From Streptomyces tendae (GTDB lineage: Bacteria > Actinomycetota > Actinomycetes > Streptomycetales > Streptomycetaceae): a stretch of 64,000 bases of DNA. The position numbers were made by a program, and so were the translations under genes. This document shows positions 17,249 to 26,382 of the stretch, piece by piece. How positions within the stretch are numbered: position 1 is the first letter of the stretch; each line of letters opens with the position of its first letter. A model generated the notes under the pieces. The model was given only the letters and a program-made list of their open reading frames with translations, did no database searches and was not told the origin of the DNA. The stretch spans positions 4,836,001-4,900,000 of the forward strand of contig NZ_CP043959.1 of the NCBI RefSeq assembly GCF_008632955.1. The letters are read 5' to 3'.

Positions 17249-17860
17249 GTGCGGACGGTGCGTGCGATCAGCGGACTGTGGCGCTGGCGGCACAACCCGC
17301 TGCGCCGCGGCACCGATCTCGCGGAGGCCTGGCTGGCGCTCACCGCGCTGCTGCTCGTCACCCTGGCCGCGCCGCTGATCGGCGTCTTCTCCGGGAGCGC
17401 GGCGCACAGTTCGCTGCAGCGGTCCGTCCGTGCCCAGCAGCAGTCCCGGCACCTGGTGACGGCCACCGTGGTGCGCGAGCTGGAGCGGCCGGCGCCGGCC
17501 GCCGACCCGGAGCCGGTGGGCGGCGACGCGGGCAGACACGTGCTGGCCCGCTGGACCGCCCCGGACGGCACCGACCGGCGCGAGCCGGTCCAGGCGCGCC
17601 TCGCGGATCCCGAGCCGGGAGACCGGTTCCGGATATGGACCGACGGGCACGGGGACCGGGTCGCCCGCCCCCTGGACGCGGGCACGGCGACGGCGCACGC
17701 GGTGCTGGCCGGGGCAGGGGTGGCACTCCTGACCGCCGGACTGTTCGAGGGCGCCCGCCGCCTGACGGTCCGCCGCATGCTGCACCGCCGGTACGCCCGC
17801 TGGGACCGGGAGTGGGGCAGGGTGGGTCCGGACTGGGGCAGGGCGGGCGCCGACAGCTGA
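17249..17860 (+). CDS. Two-helix membrane protein, Rv1733c-like
   Basis: 203 aa, GTG start. Membrane helices lie at about residues 27-50 and 148-170; between them is an extracytoplasmic domain of about 95 residues, and the C-terminus is Arg/Trp-rich. The architecture and the NPLRR motif just after the start match the actinobacterial Rv1733c family, whose function is unknown. Confidence 0.65.
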   Translation: MRTVRAISGLWRWRHNPLRRGTDLAEAWLALTALLLVTLAAPLIGVFSGSAAHSSLQRSVRAQQQSRHLVTATVVRELERPAPAADPEPVGGDAGRHVLARWTAPDGTDRREPVQARLADPEPGDRFRIWTDGHGDRVARPLDAGTATAHAVLAGAGVALLTAGLFEGARRLTVRRMLHRRYARWDREWGRVGPDWGRAGADS

Positions 17861-17984
17861 CGGCGTTCCGGCTCTGGTCAACTCGCCGCCCCCGCGCACG
17901 CTACGGTGGTCCGGCCGAACCGATCGGCAGCGACTCGGGCGGGAACGAGCCACAGGTACGACGAGGTGGGGGCACGGCAACACC

Positions 17985-20411
17985 ATGGCACAGGGCACGG
18001 TCCAGGTGACGCACACCGGCACATCGAGGTGGCGGCGCCGCACGGGTGAGTACCCATCGCTCGCCGCCGCCCTGGAGGCCGCGGCCGAGGGTGACGTCCT
18101 CACCGTCGCTCCCGGCACCTACCGGGAGAACCTCGTCGTGCAGCGGGCGGTGACCCTGCGCGGGCCCGAGGGGTCGCCCGGCTCGGTGCGCATCGCCCCG
18201 GCGGACGGTGTGCCGCTCACGGTGCGCGCCTCCGCGGTGGTGCAGGACCTGCACGTGGAAGGCCAGGACGCCACCGCCCCGGCCGTGCTGGTGGAGGACG
18301 GCACCGCGGAGCTCAGGGACATCCGTGTGGTCAGCCGGTCCGCCGCCGGGATCGAGGTGCGCGGCGCCGCCCGGCCCACGGTGCGCCGGTGCACGGTCGA
18401 CAACCCGGCGGGTGTCGGCATCGCCGTACTGGACGGCGGGGGCGGGGTGTTCGAGGAGTGCGAGGTGGTCGCCGCCGGTCAGGCGGGCGTCGCCGTGCGC
18501 GGGGGCGGGCACCCCCGCCTGGAGCGCTGCCGGGTGCACCACGCCTCGGGTTCCGGGCTCACCGCGACCGGGGAGAACTCGGCGCTGGAGGCCGTGGGGT
18601 GCGAGGTGTACGAGGTGCGGGGCAGCGGCGTCCAGGTGACCGGCCGCGCCACCGCGCACCTCACCGACTGCGACGTGCACCGCACCACCGGCGACGGCAT
18701 CACGCTCGACACGGACGCCGTGCTGACGCTGGCCGACTGCCGCATCCACGAGATCCCGGAGAACGCGGTCGACCTGCGGTCCCGCTCGGTGCTCACGCTG
18801 ACCCGCACCACGGTCCGGCAGTTCGGCCGCAACGGCCTGTCGGTGTGGGACCCGGGCACGCGGGTGGACGCCAACCAGTGCGAGATCTTCGACAGCACCG
18901 GCGACTACCCGGCGGTGTGGGTCAGCGACGGCGCCACCGCCGTCCTGGACTCCTGCCGGGTGCACGACGTGCCGGACGCCCTCTTCGTGCTCGACCGCGG
19001 CTCGCGCGCGGACGTCGTCGACAGCGACCTCTCGCAGGTGCGCAACACGGCGGTGTCCGTGAGTGACGGCGCCACCGCCCAGCTCGACGACTGCCGCATC
19101 CGGGACGCGGCGACGGGCGCCTGGTTCCGTGACCACGGCAGCGGCGGCACCCTCAGCAACTGTTCCGTGGACGGCACCCAGACCGGCGTGATCGTCACCA
19201 AGGGCGCCGACCCGACCGTCGAGCGCTGCACGGTCGACTCCCCCGCCGAGGCGGGTGTCTACGTCTCCGCGGGCGGCCGGGGCACCTTCGAGAACTGCAA
19301 GGTGACGGGCAGCGGCGGCTACGGGTTCCACGTGATCGACGGCAGCCGCACCACGCTGCGCAAGTGCCGTACGGAGCGCTGCGCGCGCGGGGGGTACGAG
19401 TTCGCCGAGGGCGCCGACGGCACGTCCGGTTCGGGCGGCCCGGTCGTCGAGGACTGCACGAGCGACGAGTCCGGCAGCCTGCGGACCGAGCCCCCGGCGC
19501 CCGAGCCGGCGGTGCAGACGACCGGCCACGGCACCGGACTGCTGGGCACGGTCCCCGCCCAGGCCGCGACCGGGGCACCGCCCGCCCCGGAGCGCCCGGC
19601 GCGCACCTCCAAGGACGTCCTCGGTGAACTCGACGCCCTGGTGGGGCTGGAGAGCGTCAAGCGCGAGGTGCGGGCCCTCACCGACATGATCGAGGTGGGC
19701 CGGCGCCGTCAGCAGGCGGGACTCAAGGCGGCCTCCGTCAAGCGGCACCTGGTGTTCACCGGATCCCCCGGCACCGGCAAGACCACCGTGGCGCGGCTGT
19801 ACGGCGAGATCCTCGCCTCGCTCGGGGTGCTGGAGCAGGGACACCTGGTCGAGGTCTCCCGGGTCGACCTGGTCGGCGAGCACATCGGCTCGACGGCGAT
19901 CCGCACCCAGGAGGCGTTCGAGAGGGCGCGCGGCGGGGTGCTGTTCATCGACGAGGCCTACGCGCTCTCGCCGCAGGACGCCGGCCGCGACTTCGGCAAG
20001 GAGGCCATCGACACGCTGGTGAAACTGATGGAGGACCAGCGGGACGCGGTGGTGGTCATCGTGGCCGGCTACACGGCCGAGATGGAGCGCTTCCTGTCGG
20101 TCAACCCGGGGGTGGCGTCCCGTTTCTCGCGGACGATCACGTTCGGCGACTACGGCCCCGAGGAACTGCTGCGGATCGTGGAGCAGCAGGCCGAGGAGCA
20201 CGAGTACCGGCTGGCGCCCGGTGCCGCCGATGCCCTGCTCGCGTACTTCACCGACATCCCCAAGGGCCCCGCGTTCGGCAACGGGCGTACCGCGCGCCAG
20301 ACCTTCGAGGCCATGGTGGAGCGGCACGCGAGCCGGGTCGCCCAGCTCGACGAGCCGACCACCGACGATCTGACGCTGCTGTACGCGGAGGACCTGCCCG
20401 TGCTCCCCTGA
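17985..20411 (+). CDS. Parallel beta-helix/AAA+ ATPase fusion (CbbX/EccA type)
   Basis: 808 aa. Residues about 20-490 form a long right-handed parallel beta-helix, seen as repeated 20-25-residue rungs with G-V-x-V and C-x-V patterns (pectate-lyase-like, carbohydrate-binding/periplasmic copper-binding type). A flexible Pro/Ala/Thr linker follows. From about 545 to the end is a CbbX/SpoVK/EccA-type AAA+ domain: Walker A GSPGTGKTT at 593-601 and Walker B VLFIDEA at 652-658, then sensor and arginine regions. EccA proteins of type VII secretion carry the same ATPase after a TPR domain; here the TPR is replaced by a beta-helix. There is no signal peptide, so it is cytoplasmic. I infer a remodelling ATPase with a beta-helix adaptor; its client is unknown. 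Confidence 0.85.
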   Translation: MAQGTVQVTHTGTSRWRRRTGEYPSLAAALEAAAEGDVLTVAPGTYRENLVVQRAVTLRGPEGSPGSVRIAPADGVPLTVRASAVVQDLHVEGQDATAPAVLVEDGTAELRDIRVVSRSAAGIEVRGAARPTVRRCTVDNPAGVGIAVLDGGGGVFEECEVVAAGQAGVAVRGGGHPRLERCRVHHASGSGLTATGENSALEAVGCEVYEVRGSGVQVTGRATAHLTDCDVHRTTGDGITLDTDAVLTLADCRIHEIPENAVDLRSRSVLTLTRTTVRQFGRNGLSVWDPGTRVDANQCEIFDSTGDYPAVWVSDGATAVLDSCRVHDVPDALFVLDRGSRADVVDSDLSQVRNTAVSVSDGATAQLDDCRIRDAATGAWFRDHGSGGTLSNCSVDGTQTGVIVTKGADPTVERCTVDSPAEAGVYVSAGGRGTFENCKVTGSGGYGFHVIDGSRTTLRKCRTERCARGGYEFAEGADGTSGSGGPVVEDCTSDESGSLRTEPPAPEPAVQTTGHGTGLLGTVPAQAATGAPPAPERPARTSKDVLGELDALVGLESVKREVRALTDMIEVGRRRQQAGLKAASVKRHLVFTGSPGTGKTTVARLYGEILASLGVLEQGHLVEVSRVDLVGEHIGSTAIRTQEAFERARGGVLFIDEAYALSPQDAGRDFGKEAIDTLVKLMEDQRDAVVVIVAGYTAEMERFLSVNPGVASRFSRTITFGDYGPEELLRIVEQQAEEHEYRLAPGAADALLAYFTDIPKGPAFGNGRTARQTFEAMVERHASRVAQLDEPTTDDLTLLYAEDLPVLP

Positions 20412-20421
20412 GCGCGGCCGC

Positions 20422-22764
20422 CTAGGCCGCGGGCCCGGGTTTCCCGGTCTGCCGGGGGGCCGGTACCTCGGGCCGCAGCCGGGCGAGCAGGAGCCGGCGT
20501 TCCTCACCGAACGCCGGGTCGGCCCGGTAGTCGGAGTGGCCGAGTATCGGCGCGGGCAGCGGATGGTCCGCGGTACGGCCGTAGGCGAGGGGGTCCCGCA
20601 GCGGGGGGCGGTCCACGTCGGGTCCGCCGTCCCCGGGCAGCCTCACCGGGCCGCCGATGGGGTCGGTGCGCCGGTACAGGTTGCGCCAGCAGACGACCTC
20701 CTGGTGCAGGGAGCTCAGCGCGTCCGGGCCGAAGTGCGCGGGGAACCAGCGCCCGTACAGCCGCTCCAGCGGGGAGCCGTAGGTGAGCAGGGCGACGCGC
20801 CGGCGGGCGGACTGCGGCAGCTGCCAGGCCGCGGCGGCGGCGAGCACACTGCCCTGGGAGTGCCCGGAGAGCACCAGCCGGCCGCCGGTGGCCCGGGTCC
20901 AGGTGGCGATGCGCCAGGTCAGGTCGGGCACCGCGCGCTCCGCGTAGCAGGGCGGCGCGAAGGGGTGCGCGGCGCGCGGCCAGAAGGTGCCGACGTCCCA
21001 CAGGATCCCTATGGTGCGCCGGGCGGAGGCGTCCTTGTAGGCGCGGCGGCCCCAGGTGACGAGCAGGACGAAACCGAGGCCGATCAGCCAGGAGCCGAGG
21101 GCCTGCGCGGTCTGCGCCGCACCGTGCACGAGAGGATGCGTCCCCTGCGCCGCGTCGCCCGGGGTCCGCCCGGTGGCCAGCCCGCCGACGAGGGCGCCTG
21201 CGCCCAGCAGCAGCGTGGCGGCGGAGGTGACGGCGAGGATGCGTGGTCCCCGGTCGGTGAGGGCGGCCATGGCGCGCACCGACGCGATACGGCGGGTGCG
21301 GCCGGGGTCGCCGGTCTCCTGGGGGTACTCCCGTTCCACGGCGGCCTGTTCGGCCCGCGCGAGGTGCCAGGCCCGCCGGGCGAGCCAGCCGCACATGACG
21401 AGGAGCAGGACGAGCAGCGGGGGGATGACGGACGCCTGCCAGGTGAGCAGGACCGGCGGTCCGGGCAGGGAGGCCCGGGTGCCGTCGAGCCAGTCGGACA
21501 CCCGCTGCGAGACCCCGCCGGACATCACCCCGCCGAGCGCGCAGGCGAGCATGGCGACCGCGGGTCCGGCCAGGCCCCGCAGCGCGGCGCGCCGGTCCGG
21601 GTCGGTGCGGTGCAGGGCGTGGGCGACGCCGGCGAGGACGATCACCACCAGTCCCTGCGCCAGGGTGAGGGCGCCGAAGGTGACGTTGCCCGGCAGCCTC
21701 CCCGACGACTCCCAGCCGGAGCGCTCCCAGCCGGCGTACAGCGCGGTGAGCGCGAGCAGGACGAGGGCGGCGAGCGGCAGCCACCGTACGAGCAGGCGGT
21801 CCGCCTCTCCGTCGAGCCGGCGTTCGGTGCGGCCGCGGCGGCAGACCACCCACACCACCGCGCACGCCCCGGCCGCCAGGGCCGCCTCCAGCACGACGCC
21901 GAGGACGGCGAGGACGGCCGGGCCTCCGGGCTCCCGGTCGTACCGGGCGGCGGCGGAGCCGACGGCGGCGGCGACCGTCAGCAGCGCGGCGGCGGTGTGC
22001 GCGGCGCGCAGCCGGGCGACCAGGCGGCGGCCGTACCAGAAGCCGGGCCGGCTCAGCGCGGTCGGACCGGTGTCCTCCTCGGGCTCGGGGTGCGCGCTCA
22101 TCGGCTGCTGCGACTCGTACGCGCTCCAGGTGCGCAGGGACAGGAACCACAGCAGGCCGGTGAGGGCGGCGGGCACCAGGGCGGCGAGGGCGAGCCGCCG
22201 GCCCGGCGCGCTCCACCAGCCGCCGTCGGGGCCGGGCGTGAGGAAGCCGAGCCAGGAGTGCCGGGCGGCGCACGCGGGCGTGCCCGCGCACTGCCAGGCG
22301 GTCAGGTCGAGGGCGACCTCGCAGGCCGCGGCGACGAGCAGCACGGTGAGGCTGAGGCCGGCCAGCCGCACCAGCAGTCCGTACAGCCGGACCACGCGGG
22401 GCCGGCCGCGGGCGCCGGGCCGCATCCAGTGGGCGAGGTTGACCACCATGAAGGGCAGGAGCAGCAGCCACAGGGCGCGGGTGCCGTTGCCGGAGGTGAG
22501 GTTGCACCAGACGTAGGCCTCGGGGACGGGTCCCGTGCGGCGGGCGGCGGGGTCGCGTTCCGCCTCGGCGTCGTCGGCGCGGCGGAACACGGCGGCGACG
22601 TCGTCGCCGGTGACGCGTACCGTGCGCGGGTCGTCGAGCATCTGCTCCGGGGTGGTGCCGCCCACCCCGTGGACCAGCAACTCCAGGGCGGCCCCGGACC
22701 CGGGGGGTCCGTCGTCGGGGCGTTCGCCGTCCTCGGCCGGTCTGTGCCGCTGTGTGTTCTCCAC
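20422..22764 (-). CDS. Large polytopic membrane protein with alpha/beta-hydrolase motif
   Basis: 780 aa from a GTG with a GGGGGAAG site 9 nt upstream; a longer ATG-started frame (to 22842) is less likely. The N-terminus has LLVHGVGG, like the oxyanion strand of lipases. About ten membrane helices follow, and near residue 650 comes LVLSGHSQGSVLAAAA, a classic GxSxG nucleophile elbow. The C-terminus contains several His/Asp residues that could complete a triad. Substrate and role are unknown. It is convergent with the beta-helix/AAA+ gene, 10 bp away. Confidence 0.7.
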   Translation of the reverse strand: MENTQRHRPAEDGERPDDGPPGSGAALELLVHGVGGTTPEQMLDDPRTVRVTGDDVAAVFRRADDAEAERDPAARRTGPVPEAYVWCNLTSGNGTRALWLLLLPFMVVNLAHWMRPGARGRPRVVRLYGLLVRLAGLSLTVLLVAAACEVALDLTAWQCAGTPACAARHSWLGFLTPGPDGGWWSAPGRRLALAALVPAALTGLLWFLSLRTWSAYESQQPMSAHPEPEEDTGPTALSRPGFWYGRRLVARLRAAHTAAALLTVAAAVGSAAARYDREPGGPAVLAVLGVVLEAALAAGACAVVWVVCRRGRTERRLDGEADRLLVRWLPLAALVLLALTALYAGWERSGWESSGRLPGNVTFGALTLAQGLVVIVLAGVAHALHRTDPDRRAALRGLAGPAVAMLACALGGVMSGGVSQRVSDWLDGTRASLPGPPVLLTWQASVIPPLLVLLLVMCGWLARRAWHLARAEQAAVEREYPQETGDPGRTRRIASVRAMAALTDRGPRILAVTSAATLLLGAGALVGGLATGRTPGDAAQGTHPLVHGAAQTAQALGSWLIGLGFVLLVTWGRRAYKDASARRTIGILWDVGTFWPRAAHPFAPPCYAERAVPDLTWRIATWTRATGGRLVLSGHSQGSVLAAAAAWQLPQSARRRVALLTYGSPLERLYGRWFPAHFGPDALSSLHQEVVCWRNLYRRTDPIGGPVRLPGDGGPDVDRPPLRDPLAYGRTADHPLPAPILGHSDYRADPAFGEERRLLLARLRPEVPAPRQTGKPGPAA

Positions 22765-23055
22765 CGTGTCGCACTTCCCCCGTGACGCCCCGTCGGCTCC
22801 GTCCGTGCGCGACAGGATCTCGCGTGTCCTGACTGCGCACATCCCTCGTCACGTAATCTCCCCGATCCGTGTGACACGCACGCACCACGGGGCGTCCAGA
22901 AGTGCCATGTACGCGACGAGCCACCGGTGGCGCCGCCCGTGGCACGGCATGCGAGGATGGGACGTCCGCGCACCGGGGCCGGGTCGATGCCGCCCGACGC
23001 CGCGCACGTGCGGGTGTGTGTCGGACGGATGTGCGGCGAAAGGACCGGAGCGTAC

Positions 23056-23901
23056 GTGAGCGAGAATCAGAACCTGCTCGCGGAGCAGCGGCGCACCCTG
23101 ATCCTCGACGAGGTCCGGCGACGGGGCGGGGTCCGGGTCAACGAGCTGACCCGCAGGCTCGGCGTGTCGGACATGACGGTCCGCCGCGACCTCGACGCGC
23201 TGGCCCGGCAGGGCGTTCTGGAGAAGGTGCACGGCGGTGCGGTCCCGGTGGTCGAGGCCAGCACGCACGAGCCCGGTTTCGAGGCCAAGTCCGGCCTGGA
23301 GCTGACCGCCAAGGAGGACATCGCGCGCGCGGCGGCCGAGCTGGTCCCCCCGGGCGCGGCGATCGCCCTGTCGGGCGGTACGACGACGTTCGCGCTGGCT
23401 CACCGGCTGACCGACGTCCCCGATCTCACGGTGGTCACCAACTCGGTGCGGGTGGCGGACGTCTTCCACGCCGCGCAGCGCACCTCGGGCAGCCGGCCGG
23501 GGGTGGCCACGGTCGTCCTGACGGGCGGGGTGCGCACCCCGTCCGACTCGCTGGTGGGTCCGGTGGCCGACCAGGCGATCGCGGCGCTCCACTTCGACCT
23601 GCTGTTCCTCGGGGTGCACGGGATATCGGTGGAGGCGGGACTGTCGACACCGAACCTGGCGGAGGCCGAGACCAACCGGCGGCTCGTGCAGTCGGCCCGG
23701 CGGGTGGTCGTGGTCGCCGACCACACCAAGTGGGGCACCGTGGGCCTGAGTTCGTTCGCCTCGCTGGAGCAGGTCGACACCCTCGTCACGGACCCGGGAC
23801 TGCCTCCCGGGGCGCGCGCGGAGGTGTCCGAGCATCTGCGACGGCTGGTGGTGGCGGGCGGGCCCGAGGAGCCGGAGACGGCGGAGACCGCCGACACCTG
23901 A
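23056..23901 (+). CDS. DeoR/GlpR-family transcriptional regulator
   Basis: 281 aa, GTG start. An N-terminal DeoR winged helix-turn-helix (RVNELTRRLGVSDMTVRRDLDAL) is followed by a DeoR C-terminal sensor domain resembling phosphosugar isomerases (ALSGGTTTFALA, GVHGIS and the VVVADHTKWG motif). These regulators usually repress sugar-utilisation genes and respond to phosphosugars. No sugar operon is adjacent, so the target is unclear. The 290 bp before it hold both its promoter and that of the divergent membrane hydrolase. Confidence 0.88.
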   Translation: MSENQNLLAEQRRTLILDEVRRRGGVRVNELTRRLGVSDMTVRRDLDALARQGVLEKVHGGAVPVVEASTHEPGFEAKSGLELTAKEDIARAAAELVPPGAAIALSGGTTTFALAHRLTDVPDLTVVTNSVRVADVFHAAQRTSGSRPGVATVVLTGGVRTPSDSLVGPVADQAIAALHFDLLFLGVHGISVEAGLSTPNLAEAETNRRLVQSARRVVVVADHTKWGTVGLSSFASLEQVDTLVTDPGLPPGARAEVSEHLRRLVVAGGPEEPETAETADT

Positions 23902-23959
23902 CCGGGGCAGCACCCCCTTCGCGCGCCCACGTCCGGTACGTGTCCGAGGAGTTGAGTCG

Positions 23960-24430
23960 ATGGCCCACCGTCTGCGCCCCGAGGGGATCGGGTTCGCCGG
24001 CACGGCGCCCGTGCGGCTGGTCTTCGAACGGGAGGTCGCCGCCGCCCCGGAGGCGGTCTTCGGCGCGCTGGCCCGCGACGTCACCGGCTGGACGGCGTGG
24101 TTCCGCGCGGTGACTCTGTGCCGCCCGCTGGAGGGCGGCGCGGGCCGCGAGCTCCGTCTGCTGGGCGCGGCCCGGTTCCGCGAGACGGTCCTGGTGGCCG
24201 AGGAGCCCGAGGTGTACGCCTACCGCGTCGACGTGGCCAACGTGCCGGGCGCGCGTGCCATGGTCGAGGAGTGGCGGCTGCGGCCCGCCGGCACGGGCAC
24301 GCGGGTGCGCTGGACGATGGCGGTCGACGGGAGCGCGCCGTTCCGGCTGGCGCTCAAGGCGTCCCGCCCGGGTCTCGCGGTGGGTTTCCGTGACGCCATG
24401 ACCTCACTGGACCGCCGGCTCGCGAGATAG
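23960..24430 (+). CDS. SRPBCC-family polyketide-cyclase/lipid-binding-like protein
   Basis: 156 aa, a single START/SRPBCC fold: an N-terminal beta strand (VRLVFEREVAAAPEAVFGALAR), a central sheet and a long C-terminal helix. Members bind hydrophobic ligands or act as cyclases; the role here is unknown. It is 58 bp downstream of the DeoR gene and its 3' end overlaps the convergent PLP enzyme gene by 27 bp. Confidence 0.75.
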   Translation: MAHRLRPEGIGFAGTAPVRLVFEREVAAAPEAVFGALARDVTGWTAWFRAVTLCRPLEGGAGRELRLLGAARFRETVLVAEEPEVYAYRVDVANVPGARAMVEEWRLRPAGTGTRVRWTMAVDGSAPFRLALKASRPGLAVGFRDAMTSLDRRLAR

Positions 24431-25555
24431 GCCGTCGGGCCAGACGCCGGTGCGCAGCAGGGAGTCGATCGCGGCCGAGTACGGCGTCACGTCCAGGCCC
24501 TGCCCGGCCAGCCAGGCGTCGGAGTAGTACTTGTCCAGGTAGCGGTCGCCCGGGTCGCACAGCAGCGTGACCACGCTGCCACGGGTGCCCTGCTCCACCA
24601 TCTCCGCCACGATCTTCAGCGCGCTCCACAGCCCGGTGCCGGTGGAGCCGCCCGCCTTGCGGCCGATGACCTGCTCCAGTGCCCGTACGGCGGCCACGGC
24701 TGCCGCGTCGGGCACCTTCATCATCCGGTCGATCGCGCCGGGCACGAAGCTGGGTTCCATCCGTGGACGTCCGATGCCCTCGATGCGGGAGGCGCTGTCG
24801 CAGGAGACGTCCGGGTCGCCGGTCGTCCAGCCCGTGAAGAAGCAGGAGTTCTCCGGGTCGGCGACGCAGACGCGGGTGTCGTACTGCATGTAGTGGACGT
24901 AGCGGGCGAGGGTCGCCGAGGTGCCGCCGGTCCCGGCGGTGGCCACGATCCACTCCGGCTGCGGGAATCGCTCGCTCCGCAGCTGACGGAAGATCGACTC
25001 GGCGATGTTGTTGTTGCCCCGCCAGTCCGTGGCCCGTTCCGCGTAGGTGAACTGGTCCATGTAGTGGCCCCCGGTCTCCGCCGCCAGGGCGGCGGACGCC
25101 TCGTACATCGTGCGGGGGTCGTCCACGAAGTGGCACCGTCCGCCGTGGAACTCGATCAGGCGGCACTTCTCGGCGCTCGTCGTGCGGGGCATGACGGCGA
25201 TGAAGGGCACGCCGATCAACTTGGCGAAGTAGGCCTCGGACACGGCCGTCGAGCCGCTGGACGCCTCGATCACGGGGCGCCCCGGCCGGATCCAGCCGTT
25301 GCACAGGCCGTACAGGAACAGCGAGCGGGCCAGCCGGTGCTTGAGGCTGCCCGTGGGATGGGTCGACTCGTCCTTCAGGTAGAGGTCGATGCCCCACTCC
25401 TCCGGCAGCGGGAAGAGCAGCAGATGGGTGTCCGCGGAGCGGTTGGCATCGGCCTGCACCCGGCGCACGGCCTCTTTCAGCCAGGCCCGGTAGGCGTGGT
25501 CGCTGCGGTCGACGTCGAGGGTGGCGCCGGTCAGGGTCTGTTGGGGAGTGCTCAC
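24404..25555 (-). CDS. PLP-dependent cysteine synthase family enzyme (Cds1-like)
   Basis: 383 aa from a GTG with an AAGGAG site. The PLP lysine lies in STHPTGSLKHRLA, and SGSTAVSEAY and GTGGTSATLAR are the substrate and phosphate loops of the cysteine synthase fold. An insertion-rich C-terminal half and the ENSCFFTGW segment match the actinobacterial subgroup that includes Mycobacterium tuberculosis Rv3684, described as the cysteine desulfhydrase Cds1 that makes H2S from cysteine. Cysteine desulfhydrase activity is inferred, not shown. Confidence 0.8.
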   Translation of the reverse strand: MSTPQQTLTGATLDVDRSDHAYRAWLKEAVRRVQADANRSADTHLLLFPLPEEWGIDLYLKDESTHPTGSLKHRLARSLFLYGLCNGWIRPGRPVIEASSGSTAVSEAYFAKLIGVPFIAVMPRTTSAEKCRLIEFHGGRCHFVDDPRTMYEASAALAAETGGHYMDQFTYAERATDWRGNNNIAESIFRQLRSERFPQPEWIVATAGTGGTSATLARYVHYMQYDTRVCVADPENSCFFTGWTTGDPDVSCDSASRIEGIGRPRMEPSFVPGAIDRMMKVPDAAAVAAVRALEQVIGRKAGGSTGTGLWSALKIVAEMVEQGTRGSVVTLLCDPGDRYLDKYYSDAWLAGQGLDVTPYSAAIDSLLRTGVWPDGLSREPAVQ

Positions 25556-25875
25556 GACAGGGCTCCTTACACTGAGCGCCGACGGCGTCCCGCGCGGCCG
25601 ACACACCGATCATAAGCACCCTCAGCACCGCCTCTCACCTGCATAAACACATCTTTGGGGCCCTCAAAGGCACCCCTGGGGCCGGGGGGCGCGAGGAGGC
25701 GGGGCGCATTGGCGAGAGTGCCCCCCGCGCCCCGGGCGCCGGGGGTACGGGCACTGGCGCTCGGCGGCGGGGACGGGCAGACTGCACCGGCGGGAGCAAG
25801 GGCACACTGGTTCTGGACAGCAGCCGGCCCGCGGAGCACGGTCCGGCACACCGACGCGCACAGAGGGGGCGGGGC
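25556..25875. other. Intergenic region, no gene
   Basis: 320 bp holding the divergent promoters of the Cds1-like and hypothetical genes. A near-palindrome at 25653-25669 (CTTTGGGGCCCTCAAAG) lies in the AT-richest part and is a possible operator. No small gene with coding bias is seen. Confidence 0.5.
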
Positions 25876-26199
25876 ATGGCGGAGCCGGAGTTCACGGCCA
25901 CGGGCGTGCGGATCGGCCGGCGGCTGCGTTCGCTCACCCGGGCCGGACAGGTCCGGATCAGCGACGGGCGGCTGGAGTTGCTCACCAGCTACGGCACCGA
26001 GATCGACAGCGCGCCGGTGCAGGCCGTCCGGGCGACGCGGCCCTGGTTCGCGCCCGACGACCGGGCGCTGGCCGACCTCAACGGCCACCGGTACCTGCTC
26101 ACCCTCGGGGACCACGACCCGGCACCCGGGCAGCCGGGTCCGCCGGCGGCCCGGCGCTTCATCGAGGCCGTTCGCCGGGCGGCGGGGCGCGGCGCCTGA
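25876..26199 (+). CDS. Small conserved hypothetical protein
   Basis: 107 aa, ATG preceded by an AGGGGGCGG site. Mostly beta-strand pattern (GQVRISDGRLELLTSYG, HRYLLTLGDH) with a helical C-terminus; no signal peptide or membrane segment. I do not recognise the family. Strong GC3 bias supports that it is real. Confidence 0.65.
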   Translation: MAEPEFTATGVRIGRRLRSLTRAGQVRISDGRLELLTSYGTEIDSAPVQAVRATRPWFAPDDRALADLNGHRYLLTLGDHDPAPGQPGPPAARRFIEAVRRAAGRGA

Positions 26200-26382
26200 G
26201 ATGTCCGCGAGTTGCGCCACCCCACCCCCTGCGTCACGCTGTTCTCACGTCACTCTGGGTTTACCGGCGATAACGCTGCGAACCAGCCCGCCGGCCACGA
26301 CAGCAGGCGGCAGCGTCACGCAGGCGCCCTGCTGGATCCGTACTCCGTGTTCTTCCGGACCTCACGTCGGGGAGTCGCAGCC

